Shown piece by piece: positions 7,138 to 15,516 of a stretch of 34,739 bases of DNA. Numbering within the stretch: the first letter of the stretch is position 1; every line of letters begins with the position of its first letter. This stretch comes from Brunnivagina elsteri CCALA 953. Its GTDB lineage: Bacteria > Cyanobacteriota > Cyanobacteriia > Cyanobacteriales > Nostocaceae. Made by a program: the position numbers and the translations under genes. The DNA lies in the NCBI RefSeq assembly GCF_002289455.1, contig NZ_NTFS01000016.1:1-34739 (forward strand). Direction: 5' to 3'. Below the pieces are notes generated by a model. It ran no database searches. It was not told the origin of the DNA and was given only the letters and a program-made list of their open reading frames with translations.

Positions 7138-7374
7138 ATGTATATGTCTATTTGGCTATGGATTGGGCTATTAGCTTATTTTACAGGAGTTGCGATCGCA
7201 TGGCAGCAGTTTCAACCAAAAATCGCAGAATGGGAAGAATATAGTAATTTTCCGGTTATTTGGACAGTAAAGCTCGCGATCGCAATTGGGTATTTTCTTA
7301 AATCTTTGATTTGGTTCTATGACTTGATTTTGGACGATGAAGCAAGCAACAAGAAAGCAAGTAGCGAACATTAG
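7138..7374 (+). CDS. Small membrane protein, function unknown
   Basis: A 78-residue protein with an N-terminal hydrophobic segment (WLWIGLLAYFTGVAIAW) and a second, weaker one (VKLAIAIGYFLKSLIWFYDLIL), ending in a charged tail. AAGGA at 7125-7129, eight bases before the ATG at 7138, supports this start over the ATG at 7144. I do not recognise a named family. The clean ribosome site and the two-helix pattern argue for a real gene. Confidence 0.65.
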   Translation: MYMSIWLWIGLLAYFTGVAIAWQQFQPKIAEWEEYSNFPVIWTVKLAIAIGYFLKSLIWFYDLILDDEASNKKASSEH

Positions 7375-7441
7375 TTAAAACTATCTCTCTGCGACTCCGC
7401 GTGAAGTCAATTCCAAATTAAATTCAGCAACACCAATTATC

Positions 7442-8365
7442 TCATGCAATCAGACAAGCCGCAGGAAAAATTAAATACTCAACAAAAAACAGCTTCCAGA
7501 TGAATTGGTAAAAACTTGCGATCGCGTTTTTATCTTCTAAATCAACTTGCTGACTCCGTAACCACATCCAAGCTAACGGGATGATATGACTGAGAATTAG
7601 AAAAACAGAATTGACTTCAGAAAGACGGAGAAAACCAACCAAGATAATACCTACATAGCAAACAGTAATTACCCAAAGGGCAAGATTAAAAACAGCTTTC
7701 TTACCGAGTTTAAGCGAAAGAGTAGAGATATTGTATTGCAAATCGCCTTCCATATCAGGGATATCCTTAAAGATTGCGATCGTGAACGTAAAGACTAGTA
7801 CAAACAGCGTTAACACCCAAACAATAATTGGAATCGTAATTGGTTGTTTTAATATCCAGCTATAGTGTAAATAAAGTCCTAAATTAACAATAGCTCCACG
7901 CACGGAAAAAATACATACAGCAGCCCAAAAAGGAAAACGTTTCAAACGAATCGGAGGTAAAGAATAAGCCGTACCAATAGCCAAACTGACAACCACCATC
8001 GCAAATAAATATTTTCCTTGGAATAATGCCACAATTAGTGCCAATATTCCCGTAATGCCGACAATTAACTTACCTGTTAGCAGGGAAAATTCCCCCGAAG
8101 CCAAAGGTAAATGGGGTTTATTAATCTTGTCTATAGCAATATCTTCAAGTTGATTCAACCCAACAATATAAACATTTCCAAAGACACAAGCAACCCAAGC
8201 ACCAAGTATAGGAAATATAGAAAAATTTGAATTAGAGAGTGCGATCGCAATCAAATACAATCCCGATGCGCTTAAAGTTGTACCAATAATCGTATGTGGT
8301 CGTGAAAATTTCCACAATGAATATAACCAAGCACTTTGAGATTTAATAGTAAAAGTGTTGCTCAT
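7442..8365 (-). CDS. hpt: Homogentisate phytyltransferase
   Basis: UbiA-type membrane prenyltransferase that joins homogentisate to phytyl diphosphate, the committed step of tocopherol synthesis. Its 307 residues show several membrane helices. The first Asp-rich motif is NVYIVGLNQLEDIAIDKINKP, followed by LPLASGEFS; the second is IAIFKDIPDMEGDLQ. SLPPIRLKRFPFWAA and a C-terminal ASFYQFIWKLFFVEYLIFP closely follow the Synechocystis Slr1736 enzyme as I remember it, which separates it from chlorophyll synthase and MenA. It lies 129 bases downstream of the gamma-tocopherol methyltransferase gene on the same strand, so two steps of one pathway are adjacent. Confidence 0.92.
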   Translation of the reverse strand: MSNTFTIKSQSAWLYSLWKFSRPHTIIGTTLSASGLYLIAIALSNSNFSIFPILGAWVACVFGNVYIVGLNQLEDIAIDKINKPHLPLASGEFSLLTGKLIVGITGILALIVALFQGKYLFAMVVVSLAIGTAYSLPPIRLKRFPFWAAVCIFSVRGAIVNLGLYLHYSWILKQPITIPIIVWVLTLFVLVFTFTIAIFKDIPDMEGDLQYNISTLSLKLGKKAVFNLALWVITVCYVGIILVGFLRLSEVNSVFLILSHIIPLAWMWLRSQQVDLEDKNAIASFYQFIWKLFFVEYLIFPAACLIA

Positions 8366-8467
8366 AAAGAAAAATTATTAATGGGCATTGGATATTGGTA
8401 GTTGGGAATTTAAGATTGGACATTGAGAATTGAGAATTTAAAATTATACATTATCCTATTTTCGTAC

Positions 8468-8488
8468 AGACGACCCGGTGGGTCGTCT
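8468..8488. repeat. 21-bp hairpin after the methyltransferase gene
   Basis: AGACGACCC and GGGTCGTCT form a perfect 9-bp stem around GGT, six bases after the stop codon of the minus-strand gene. There is no T-run beyond it, so an intrinsic terminator is possible but not typical. Confidence 0.6.
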
Positions 8489-8494
8489 CTGTCT

Positions 8495-9358
8495 CTACTT
8501 GTTGCCACAAATTAAACCAAACCGAATCAAACCGCTCTCATAACCACGCTGCATCAATCCCAAAGACAAAGCACCCTGAATTGTACTCCAACCAGAAAAC
8601 AACAACCCCCAAAGCGCTTGGAGAGTGAATGTAGAATCAATTACCACATTCCAAAAAGGTGCTACAGCTTTCGACCAATCAACAAAGCGAAGATTTTGTA
8701 GAGGTAACTGACGCGCGATTTCTACATATTCCGGCAATGAAATTACATAAGGCAAACAATAAACACGATAAATCTCCTCTAAATCCTTCCTTTCCTCCAG
8801 GGTTAACGGAGAATTCACAATCGGGCGATGGCACCAGGTAGCAACAATCATTGTTCCACCAGGCTTTAAAACTCGGTGACACTCCTGCAAAAACTTTACC
8901 TTATCAGGCATATGTTCACCGCTTTCCAGCGACCAAATTAAATCAAACGAATTATCGGGGAAAGGCATATTCAAGGCATCAGCAACTTGAAAATTCGTCC
9001 GATTTCCTAAACCAAATTCTCTAGCACGTTCCTTTGCTCTTTCTGCCTGTACAGGACTCAAAGTGATACCAGTAACCCTAGCACCAAATCGACCTGCTAA
9101 ATACAGCGAGCTTCCACCAATGCCACAACCAACATCAAGAATATCCGAGAAACCAGAATCTCCCTTATCTCCTTCCTCATCCAAAGCAAATCGCAAAACC
9201 TCCTCAATCAAATCAATCTGTGCTTGACGACGTTCTTTCTTTTCCGTACCATCCGCACCATAGTAACCGTGGTGCATATGTTCTCCCCAAACTTCCTCCC
9301 ACAAACCAGAGGAAGCATCGTAGAACTGCTGAATTTGCTGATAAAGTGTTGCAGTCAT
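8495..9358 (-). CDS. Gamma-tocopherol methyltransferase
   Basis: SAM-dependent methylation of gamma- to alpha-tocopherol (Slr0089/VTE4 type). The 287 residues start MTATLYQQIQQFYDASSGLW and continue EEVWGEHMHHGYYG, the signature N-terminus of the family. The SAM site is ILDVGCGIGGSSLYLA (about residues 73-88), followed by GITLSPVQAERA, VADALNMPFPDNSFDLIWS and SLESGEHMPDK. CHRVLKPGGTMIVATWCHRP is the post-motif region. The C-terminus ends SGLIRFGLICGNK. Unlike the Synechocystis enzyme, no N-terminal signal or anchor precedes this start. The homogentisate phytyltransferase gene lies downstream. Confidence 0.9.
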   Translation of the reverse strand: MTATLYQQIQQFYDASSGLWEEVWGEHMHHGYYGADGTEKKERRQAQIDLIEEVLRFALDEEGDKGDSGFSDILDVGCGIGGSSLYLAGRFGARVTGITLSPVQAERAKERAREFGLGNRTNFQVADALNMPFPDNSFDLIWSLESGEHMPDKVKFLQECHRVLKPGGTMIVATWCHRPIVNSPLTLEERKDLEEIYRVYCLPYVISLPEYVEIARQLPLQNLRFVDWSKAVAPFWNVVIDSTFTLQALWGLLFSGWSTIQGALSLGLMQRGYESGLIRFGLICGNK

Positions 9359-9394
9359 TGGTTAAGCGATGCTAAGACAAAGCAGAAATAAAAT

Positions 9395-9420
9395 ACACAT
9401 ATTTGTAGGCTACCATGTGT
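9395..9420. promoter_or_regulatory. Nested inverted repeat between divergent genes
   Basis: ACACAT (9395-9400) and ATGTGT (9415-9420) enclose GTAG-g-CTAC. It lies between the tocopherol methyltransferase start and ktrB. It could be an operator or a 5' leader hairpin; no factor is recognised. Confidence 0.3.
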
Positions 9421-9450
9421 GTTTTGATTTGAATTAGGGTATTTTTCTCA

Positions 9451-9484
9451 CCCAGGAAGGTTAACCCAGCCTAAACAACCTGGG
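9451..9484 (+). promoter_or_regulatory. Inverted repeat just upstream of ktrB
   Basis: CCCAGG (9451-9456) and CCTGGG (9479-9484) can pair around a 22-base loop, ending 23 bases before the ktrB ATG. It may form in the mRNA leader near the ribosome site, which is weak here. No known riboswitch consensus is seen. Confidence 0.3.
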
Positions 9485-9507
9485 ATAGTTTTATTTTTGA
9501 CCGGAAT

Positions 9508-10842
9508 ATGACCGTTTCTCGGACGATTTGCTTGGGATTTTTAGCGGTTATCGCAATAGGAACTATCTTATTGATGATGCCTTTTTCTACTAGTAGTGGT
9601 ACGTGGAATAACTTAGTTATCGCGCTTTTTACATCAACTTCCGCAGTCTGCGTGACAGGTTTATCTGTGGTAGATCCGGGTACGTACTTTTCTTTTTGGG
9701 GTCAATTGTTTATTGCTTTACTAGCACAAATTGGTGGTTTAGGCTATATGACTACAACCACTTTCCTGATTTTGCTAATCGGTAAAAAATTTGACTTGAG
9801 ACAAAAAATTGCAATTCAACAAGCATTAGATCGACCAGGAATGAGTGGTAGCAAACAAATTATTCGTTCGATTATTGCCACAACGCTAATTTTTGAAATC
9901 ACGGGAGTCTTTTTACTACTACCTGCTTTTGTGCCGGAATACGGATGGAATCAGGGATTATGGTTGGCGATTTTCCACAGTATTAATGCCTGGAATAATG
10001 CTGGTTTTAGCTTGTTCAAAGATAACTTAATTGGTTATCAATCTTCAGCTTTAGTTGTGTTTACGATTACTGGCTTAATTATCTTTGGGGGAATTGGATA
10101 TCAAGTCATTTTAGAAATGTACATTTGGTTGCGCGATCGCATTCTCAAAAGGCAGGAAAAACTAGTTTTTTCACTCGATTTTAAAGTTGCAGTTAGTACA
10201 ACAATTATTCTACTATTACTGGGAACTGCCGCTTTTTTAGCGATTGAAATGAGAAATCCCAATACTTTAGGGGATATTAAATTTGGCACTCAATTCTTAT
10301 CAGCTTGGTTTCAATCAGTTACTCCCAGAACTGCTGGTTTTAATACCATTGATATTGGAAAAATGACTAATGCTGGATTGTTTATCACCATTGCCTTAAT
10401 GTTTATTGGTGCAAGTCCAGGTGGTACTGGTGGAGGCATTAAAACAACAACTTTGCGAGTTCTATCTAACTGTACAAAATCAATTTTACAAGGAAAAGAA
10501 GAGGTTATTTTATATGAGAGAAAAATTGCTGTATCTTTAGTTCTCAAAGCGGTAGGTGTGTTTGTTGGCTCTATCAGTACAGTAATTGTTGCTACCATAT
10601 TAATTGCACTGACAGATCCAGAAGTTTCCTTCATTCAAATATTGTTTGAAACTATGTCCGCATTTGCAACCGTAGGACTTTCAACTGGTATTACTGGTAG
10701 CGTTACCACTGCTGCTAAACTAATACTAATTCTGACTATGTATATTGGTCGAGTCGGAATTTTACTACTAATGTCTTCTATTTTAGGCGACCCACGTCCG
10801 AGTCGCGTTCATTATCCTGAAGAAAATTTGCTTGTTGGTTAA
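9508..10842 (+). CDS. ktrB: KtrB/TrkH-type potassium uptake channel subunit
   Basis: Pore subunit of the Ktr K+ (Na+-dependent) uptake system in the plasma membrane. The 444 residues contain four M1-P-M2 repeats. The filter glycines are visible in all four P-loops: SAVCVTGLSVV, NAWNNAGFSLF, VTPRTAGFNTID and SAFATVGLSTG. IGASPGGTGGGIKTTTL after the third repeat is the conserved gating-loop region of KtrB/TrkH. ktrA follows after 14 bases, so they form an operon. The length fits KtrB better than the longer TrkH. Confidence 0.93.
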   Translation: MTVSRTICLGFLAVIAIGTILLMMPFSTSSGTWNNLVIALFTSTSAVCVTGLSVVDPGTYFSFWGQLFIALLAQIGGLGYMTTTTFLILLIGKKFDLRQKIAIQQALDRPGMSGSKQIIRSIIATTLIFEITGVFLLLPAFVPEYGWNQGLWLAIFHSINAWNNAGFSLFKDNLIGYQSSALVVFTITGLIIFGGIGYQVILEMYIWLRDRILKRQEKLVFSLDFKVAVSTTIILLLLGTAAFLAIEMRNPNTLGDIKFGTQFLSAWFQSVTPRTAGFNTIDIGKMTNAGLFITIALMFIGASPGGTGGGIKTTTLRVLSNCTKSILQGKEEVILYERKIAVSLVLKAVGVFVGSISTVIVATILIALTDPEVSFIQILFETMSAFATVGLSTGITGSVTTAAKLILILTMYIGRVGILLLMSSILGDPRPSRVHYPEENLLVG

Positions 10843-10856
10843 TAAGGACTAAAATT

Positions 10857-11552
10857 GTGAATCTCTCATCGCTAGGATTTTTCCGCAGTCTACGCAAAGA
10901 TAATCATCAATTTGCGGTAATTGGGTTAGGACGTTTTGGACGCTCCGTATGCTCTACACTACATAAATTTGGCTACCAAGTTCTCGCTACGGATGTTGAT
11001 GAAAAACGAGTTTCGGAAGCTTTAACGGAACATATTGTTGGACATGCTTTACAAATTGATTCTACCGAACCTGCGGCACTCAAGGAAGCAGGAATTTTTG
11101 AATTTGATACGGTAATTGTGGCAATCGGTAATTACGTTCAAGAGAGTATTATTACCACTTTAAATGTTAAAGAAGGTGGAGTTCCCCACGTTATTGCGAA
11201 AGCTTCAAGTGAAGTTCATTGTAAGCTATTAAAACGTGTTGGTGCTGACCATGTTGTCTTCCCCGAATACGAAGCTGGGAGCGCTTTGGCACGAACTTTA
11301 ACTAAACCATCGATTCTCGAAAGATTTGACCTCGATCCAGATAATAGTATTGTGGAAGTTATCGTACCTGATGAATTTGATGGGAAAACAATCACTGAAT
11401 TACAATTACGTAATCGCTATGGGTTGAATTTATTAGCTGTAAGTCGAGATGGGAAATTCTTAATTAATCCCGAACCTGATAAGCGACTTGAGAAAGGAAC
11501 GGCAATGGTGGTAATTGGCTGTAATCGGGATATTAATCGTTTACCGATTTAA
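10857..11552 (+). CDS. ktrA: KtrA: RCK regulatory subunit
   Basis: Cytoplasmic ring-forming subunit that binds nucleotide (ATP/ADP or NAD(H)) and gates KtrB. The 231 residues comprise an RCK-N Rossmann domain with FAVIGLGRFGRSVCSTL (GxGxxG) and the acidic residue ending the second strand, VLATDVDEKRV, then an RCK-C domain from about residue 150 (NSIVEVIVPDEFDGKTITEL). The start is GTG at 10857, with AAGGA at 10844-10848 eight bases upstream. It lies directly downstream of the pore gene, as expected for translational coupling. Confidence 0.93.
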   Translation: MNLSSLGFFRSLRKDNHQFAVIGLGRFGRSVCSTLHKFGYQVLATDVDEKRVSEALTEHIVGHALQIDSTEPAALKEAGIFEFDTVIVAIGNYVQESIITTLNVKEGGVPHVIAKASSEVHCKLLKRVGADHVVFPEYEAGSALARTLTKPSILERFDLDPDNSIVEVIVPDEFDGKTITELQLRNRYGLNLLAVSRDGKFLINPEPDKRLEKGTAMVVIGCNRDINRLPI

Positions 11553-11656
11553 TTTGTCAATACAAATTTAGAGAGACGTGATACAAGAAATTCCAAGTCA
11601 TAGGGGATACAATCAGAATGCCTAAATTTCAATAAATTTCAATTCAATAAATATAG

Positions 11657-11680
11657 AGAGACGCGATATATCGCGTCTCT
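11657..11680. repeat. 24-bp perfect palindrome, dispersed small repeat (copy 2)
   Basis: AGAGACGCGATA plus TATCGCGTCTCT, between the converging ktrA and TPR genes. A half copy, AGAGACGTGAT, lies at 11572-11582. Compared with copy 1, GTG/CAC is GCG/CGC, so pairing is kept. Confidence 0.8.
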
Positions 11681-11714
11681 ACATAAGTAATTAATCACAA
11701 AAAATTAATAATTC

Positions 11715-12866
11715 TTATTTATCCAAAGACGCAGGTTGTGCTTCTGTTGGTGGTGTGTCACCAGAATTTTCTAATGCTCCAGGAATTGGTTGTCCGAACT
11801 CGAATACGGTGTTGGGATTGTTAGAATTATTGTCATTATTTTCGGTAGGTTCCGAATTTTGGGTAGTTTCGTTATTTTGAGGATTTTCGGTAGAAGTTTC
11901 CACAGGAGTTGGTATTTGGGTAGTTGCTGGATTACTTCTTCCTTGTGCAGTTTGTTGAATCAAACCCGTCATTTTCTCTGCTAGTTCATAACTTCCAGCA
12001 TCACGATACTGTTTTTGAGCGCGTTTGAATGCACTACTAGCTTTCTTATATTCACCTTGGTTATACCAAGTCATGCCTAAATTGTAGTAAGCATCGGGAT
12101 TATTAGGAACTTTGCGAATTGCTTCTTGGTAAATTGCGATCGCATTGGTTGTTTGTCCTTGGCTTACCATTAAACCAGCCAAGTTATTATATGCGGCAAT
12201 ATTACTCGGATCGATTTGCAACGTTTGACGGTAAGCATTCATAGCTTCCTGTGTTTGCCCCTGTTGTTGCAAGGCAATTCCCAAATTATAGAAAGCATTG
12301 GCATTGCTGCTATCGAGATTTATGCCTTTTTGGTAAGATGCGATCGCATCTCCAACCTGTCCCATTTCATATAATGCTAAACCCATATTATAATGGGCTG
12401 CTGTCATGGTCGGATTCACCACCAAAGCCTGACGATAAGCTGTTACCGCAGCTTCACGCTGTCCCTGTTTATAAAGTCCTAAACCTAAATTAAAGTAACC
12501 TTCAGCAAAATTGGGGTCAATCCGTACCGCTTCTGCATATTCCTGTATCGCCCCATCTAAGCGATTTTGCCGCAACATAATGTTACCAAGGTATGTCCGT
12601 GCTGCCGCTAAATTTGGGTCAATTTGCAAAGCTTGACGTAACAACATTTCTCCACCTTGAAAATCGCCACGACCATAACGAACTACACCCTGTTGATATA
12701 ATCCAGCTGCCTCTAAATTTTGACTAGTGGCAGTTTGCGCCATTAGCTGACTTCCCTGTAAATTCAAAAAAGAAGGAATTGCGATCGCAATCACAGCCGA
12801 AGTCGCAACTAGGAAAGCTTGAGAATAGTAGTGTAAATACTTATGAAAACCATATTTTTGAGACAT
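11715..12866 (-). CDS. Exported or membrane-anchored TPR-repeat protein
   Basis: A 383-residue protein with an N-terminal hydrophobic segment (about residues 15-45, FLVATSAVIAIAIPSFLNL, then MAQT) that looks like a signal peptide or uncleaved anchor. About seven consecutive TPRs follow from residue 50 to 290, of the form AYNNLAGLMVSQGQTTNAIAIYQ. The C-terminal tail (about 305-383) is rich in Thr, Asn, Pro, Glu and Gln and likely disordered. This architecture suggests a scaffold in the periplasm or thylakoid lumen. No partner can be named. It is convergent with ktrA, with a dispersed palindrome between. Confidence 0.8.
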   Translation of the reverse strand: MSQKYGFHKYLHYYSQAFLVATSAVIAIAIPSFLNLQGSQLMAQTATSQNLEAAGLYQQGVVRYGRGDFQGGEMLLRQALQIDPNLAAARTYLGNIMLRQNRLDGAIQEYAEAVRIDPNFAEGYFNLGLGLYKQGQREAAVTAYRQALVVNPTMTAAHYNMGLALYEMGQVGDAIASYQKGINLDSSNANAFYNLGIALQQQGQTQEAMNAYRQTLQIDPSNIAAYNNLAGLMVSQGQTTNAIAIYQEAIRKVPNNPDAYYNLGMTWYNQGEYKKASSAFKRAQKQYRDAGSYELAEKMTGLIQQTAQGRSNPATTQIPTPVETSTENPQNNETTQNSEPTENNDNNSNNPNTVFEFGQPIPGALENSGDTPPTEAQPASLDK

Positions 12867-12982
12867 AGCTGGGTAGACCTGAATTTTTATAGTGTCTTAT
12901 AGCTATAGGTTTCCCAGTATGCTCGTGGAAATTTCATTGTGAGAAATAAATTTGGGAATCAGTAATCAATACTTCTGGCTTC

Positions 12983-13003
12983 TGACTCCTGACTCCTAAC
13001 TAA
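12983..13003. repeat. 7-nt tandem repeat (STRR-like)
   Basis: TGACTCC twice (12983-12996), then TAACTAA. This is the degenerate heptamer repeat type common in heterocystous cyanobacteria, here over the queA stop codon region. Confidence 0.5.
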
Positions 13004-14159
13004 CACCTTCCGGTAAAATCAACATGGCATCCCCAAACGAGTAAAAACGATATTGAGATGCGATCGCATGTTCATATATCCTCAACAACCGTTCTCGTCC
13101 AATTAATGCACTGACTAACATCAACAAACTCGAACGTGGTAAATGGAAGTTAGTAATCAACCCCTCCACAACCTCCCAATTGTAGCCAGGATAGATAAAC
13201 AAATTCGTTTTCCCACAAAAAGCCTGTAACTCACCACCACATTCCGCAGTCGCACCTTCCAAAGCTCTTACAGCAGTGGTTCCCACAGCAATAATTCGTC
13301 CCCCAGCAGCTTTAGTAGCGCGAATTTGCTCGACAGTTTCACTAGGAACCTCAATCCACTCCTCATGCATGATATGTGTGGTGACATCCTCAACCTCCAC
13401 AGGACGAAATGTACCTACACCCACATGTAAGGTAATAAAAGCCCGATTAATTCCCTTTTGCTCTAATTTCTCCAACAACTCTGGTGTAAAATGTAACCCT
13501 GCCGTTGGAGCAGCCACAGCTCCCGGAGTTTGAGCATATACGGTTTGATATTGGTCATCTGCTGCTTTGCTATTAGTAATATAAGGTGGCAAAGGTATCT
13601 CCCCAAATCGATCTAATAGCTGCACCAAAGACTTCCCATTTGGCAGATTAAACTTGAGTACTCTTCCCCCAGTTGAAGCATCCGAATCGATGACAGTCGC
13701 TGTTAAGCTTGCAAATTGGGCATCTTCATCATTTCCGATTCTGCCTTCAAAAAAAATCTGTGAACCAATCTTAAATCGCTTTCCAGGTTTAACCAAAGCT
13801 AACCAACAATTGTGCTGTCGCTCCTCCAAAAGTAGCACTTCCACATCAGCACCAGTAGATTTACGTCCGTACAACCGTGCGGGAATGACTTTAGTATCAT
13901 TCATAATTAATAAATCATGCGATCGCAATATCTCCGGCAAATCTCGGAAAATCTTGTTTAAAGGAGGGTTTTCTTCACCTGTAGTAGTTGAATCCACTAC
14001 CAACAGCTTGGAACTATCACGGGGAACTGCTGGATTTTGAGCGATGAGTTCTTCCGGTAGCTGGTAATCATACCCAGCAGTCGAACGCTCTAAATCGTAA
14101 TATTTATCTACTAGGATAGGGGTTAAATCCAAATTTTCTGCTTTCAATTCTCGCGTCAT
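12996..14159 (-). CDS. queA: S-adenosylmethionine:tRNA ribosyltransferase-isomerase
   Basis: Transfers and isomerises the ribosyl part of SAM onto 7-aminomethyl-deazaguanine in tRNA to form epoxyqueuosine. Of 387 residues, the core begins YDYQLPEELIAQNPAVPRDSSKLLVVD (from residue 30), the standard QueA N-terminus. LIMNDTKVIPARLYGRKSTGADVEVLLLE, VAAPTAGLHFTPELL, TLHVGVGTFRPVE and FITNFHLPRSSLLMLVSAL-type motifs follow. About 28 residues precede the core; cyanobacterial QueA proteins often carry such an extension, so the start at 14159 is plausible but not certain. Confidence 0.95.
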   Translation of the reverse strand: MTRELKAENLDLTPILVDKYYDLERSTAGYDYQLPEELIAQNPAVPRDSSKLLVVDSTTTGEENPPLNKIFRDLPEILRSHDLLIMNDTKVIPARLYGRKSTGADVEVLLLEERQHNCWLALVKPGKRFKIGSQIFFEGRIGNDEDAQFASLTATVIDSDASTGGRVLKFNLPNGKSLVQLLDRFGEIPLPPYITNSKAADDQYQTVYAQTPGAVAAPTAGLHFTPELLEKLEQKGINRAFITLHVGVGTFRPVEVEDVTTHIMHEEWIEVPSETVEQIRATKAAGGRIIAVGTTAVRALEGATAECGGELQAFCGKTNLFIYPGYNWEVVEGLITNFHLPRSSLLMLVSALIGRERLLRIYEHAIASQYRFYSFGDAMLILPEGVS

Positions 14160-14303
14160 TTCGGTTAAGATGGCTGTAGCAAGCTAACTCTAGCTTATAT
14201 TGGCTCGATACATAAGTAGATTTTAAAGGATTAGCAGTAAATTTTATCCTTCCCATTCATAATGGATACAATTAAGTACCACGTAAATATAAATGTGAAA
14301 ATT

Positions 14304-14341
14304 GGGTAAATCTCCCCATCAAAAAACGGGGGCATTTACCC
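14304..14341. repeat. Strong hairpin upstream of the gene at 14408
   Basis: GGGTAAAT-ct-CCCC (14304-14317) pairs with GGGG-gc-ATTTACCC (14328-14341) around a 10-base A-rich loop: 12 bp with one 2x2 internal mismatch. It lies between the divergent queA and 14408 genes. Confidence 0.65.
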
Positions 14342-14407
14342 TACCGGATATGAATTCTATGTACCAATAATGGAAATGTAGGGTTGGCTTTGATCCCAAA
14401 AACAAAA

Positions 14408-14797
14408 ATGGAATATTTATATTACCTGGCAAATGCTAGTCTCACCTTAAGAGTAGTTGAATTCTTGCATACCCGACCCCAATTACCCGTTTCCTTCGTT
14501 ACCGTAATACATCAAATAGATGGTTGGGTAGTACGAGTTAAGTTAACCTCACCAATTTCCCCTGATGACAATGGTGATTTCCGCGCTTTCTTAAACGAAC
14601 TGGGAATTAGCTACGAACCACCAATGCGTGTACAAATGGCACTATGGAGTTTAGAAACTGGACAATGCCCTGTTGATGTCATGCGTCGCTATCAAGTTGC
14701 GATCGTTTCCCACGGAAACCCCGAAAGAGAAGAAATAGAAGCATTTCGCCAACAATTTGTTCGTGGTTTAGGCTACTGCCCAGAAACCCTGGCTTAA
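14408..14797 (+). CDS. Conserved-looking protein, function unknown
   Basis: I choose the ATG at 14408 (MEYLYYLANASLTLRVVEFL), giving 129 residues; an in-frame TTG at 14384 would add eight. Neither start has a clear ribosome site. The protein is soluble, without membrane segments, and mixes hydrophobic and charged residues normally (VSFVTVIHQIDGWVVRVKL, then YEPPMRVQMALWSLETGQCP). I do not recognise a family or a catalytic motif. It is divergent from queA and follows the strong hairpin at 14304-14341. Confidence 0.65.
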   Translation: MEYLYYLANASLTLRVVEFLHTRPQLPVSFVTVIHQIDGWVVRVKLTSPISPDDNGDFRAFLNELGISYEPPMRVQMALWSLETGQCPVDVMRRYQVAIVSHGNPEREEIEAFRQQFVRGLGYCPETLA

Positions 14798-14987
14798 TTA
14801 TTACCTTGATTTTTCAGTGTTTTTCCTTAAATGTCTTGTTGAGTCACTCTAGAGCATAGGTTGGTGGCATTGTCAAATGAAATCTTCAATTCTTTGCCTT
14901 TAAAACCTTTTTCCTATGGTGAATATTATGTTACCCGATAGCTCAATGATTAGTGATTGGTAGTTGATGTTGTCACCGCATCACCAA

Positions 14988-15494
14988 TTACCCATTATCA
15001 ATCAAAGAATCAAAAGCTCCGGGAATGTATTCTTGCAGCGTCAAATAATGACTAGGTGTTGATAAAAAAGCCAGGCTATGAGATTTTTCGTTTGTATGAC
15101 TGGATTTTAATAATTTTGGGCTTGAGATTTTTGGACTTAATATTTTTGGACTTGGAACTTTTTGAGCTTCTGCGATCGCAACATCAAAACGACAGTTAAA
15201 ATCAGCTTTTTCAGGAAATTTGGCTAAATACATTTGTGCCGTGCGGGAGATTTTTTCCTGCTTGCTCGGCTTTATTGCGTCTCTTCCTCCACTATCCCAA
15301 CTACCAGTGCTGCGGGTTTTCACTTCGATAAACGCTAAAGTTTGGGTATATTCCGCAATAATATCAATTTCACCCCAACGCGATCGCCAACGACGATGGA
15401 GAATTGTCCAACCACAGGATTCTAACCATTGTGCCACTAAGTCTTCACCTAATGTACCAATATCGGGATAATTAGAAGGAGGTAAGTCTGACAT
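14988..15494 (-). CDS. yraN: YraN/UPF0102 nuclease-fold protein
   Basis: Family of unknown role with a PD-(D/E)XK nuclease fold resembling Holliday-junction resolvases. The ATG at 15494 gives 168 residues starting MSDLPPSNYPDIGTLGEDLV; the open frame reaches 15557, but its extra part is hydrophobic and overlaps the divergent gene. Core motifs are GEDLVAQWLESCGW, RWRSRWGEIDIIAEY and LAFIEVKTRS, with the D and E-V-K of the fold. Residues about 115-130 (SPKILSPKISSPKLL) are an insertion encoded by three 15-nt DNA repeats at 15112-15156. Divergent from the pentapeptide gene, 22 bases between starts. Confidence 0.88.
   Translation of the reverse strand: MSDLPPSNYPDIGTLGEDLVAQWLESCGWTILHRRWRSRWGEIDIIAEYTQTLAFIEVKTRSTGSWDSGGRDAIKPSKQEKISRTAQMYLAKFPEKADFNCRFDVAIAEAQKVPSPKILSPKISSPKLLKSSHTNEKSHSLAFLSTPSHYLTLQEYIPGAFDSLIDNG
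15112..15156. repeat. Three 15-nt tandem repeats inside yraN
   Basis: The units at 15112-15126, 15127-15141 and 15142-15156 follow ATTTTTGGACTTNAN with few changes, keeping the frame and coding for Ser-Pro-Lys-Ile repeats. Confidence 0.7.
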
Positions 15495-15516
15495 TAGGAC
15501 ATTAGTAATAATTACG

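Noticed and set aside
7442-8365. Chlorophyll synthase (ChlG)
   Set aside because: The LNQLEDIAIDKINKP and FKDIPDMEGD motifs and the C-terminus match homogentisate phytyltransferase, and the neighbour is a tocopherol methyltransferase.
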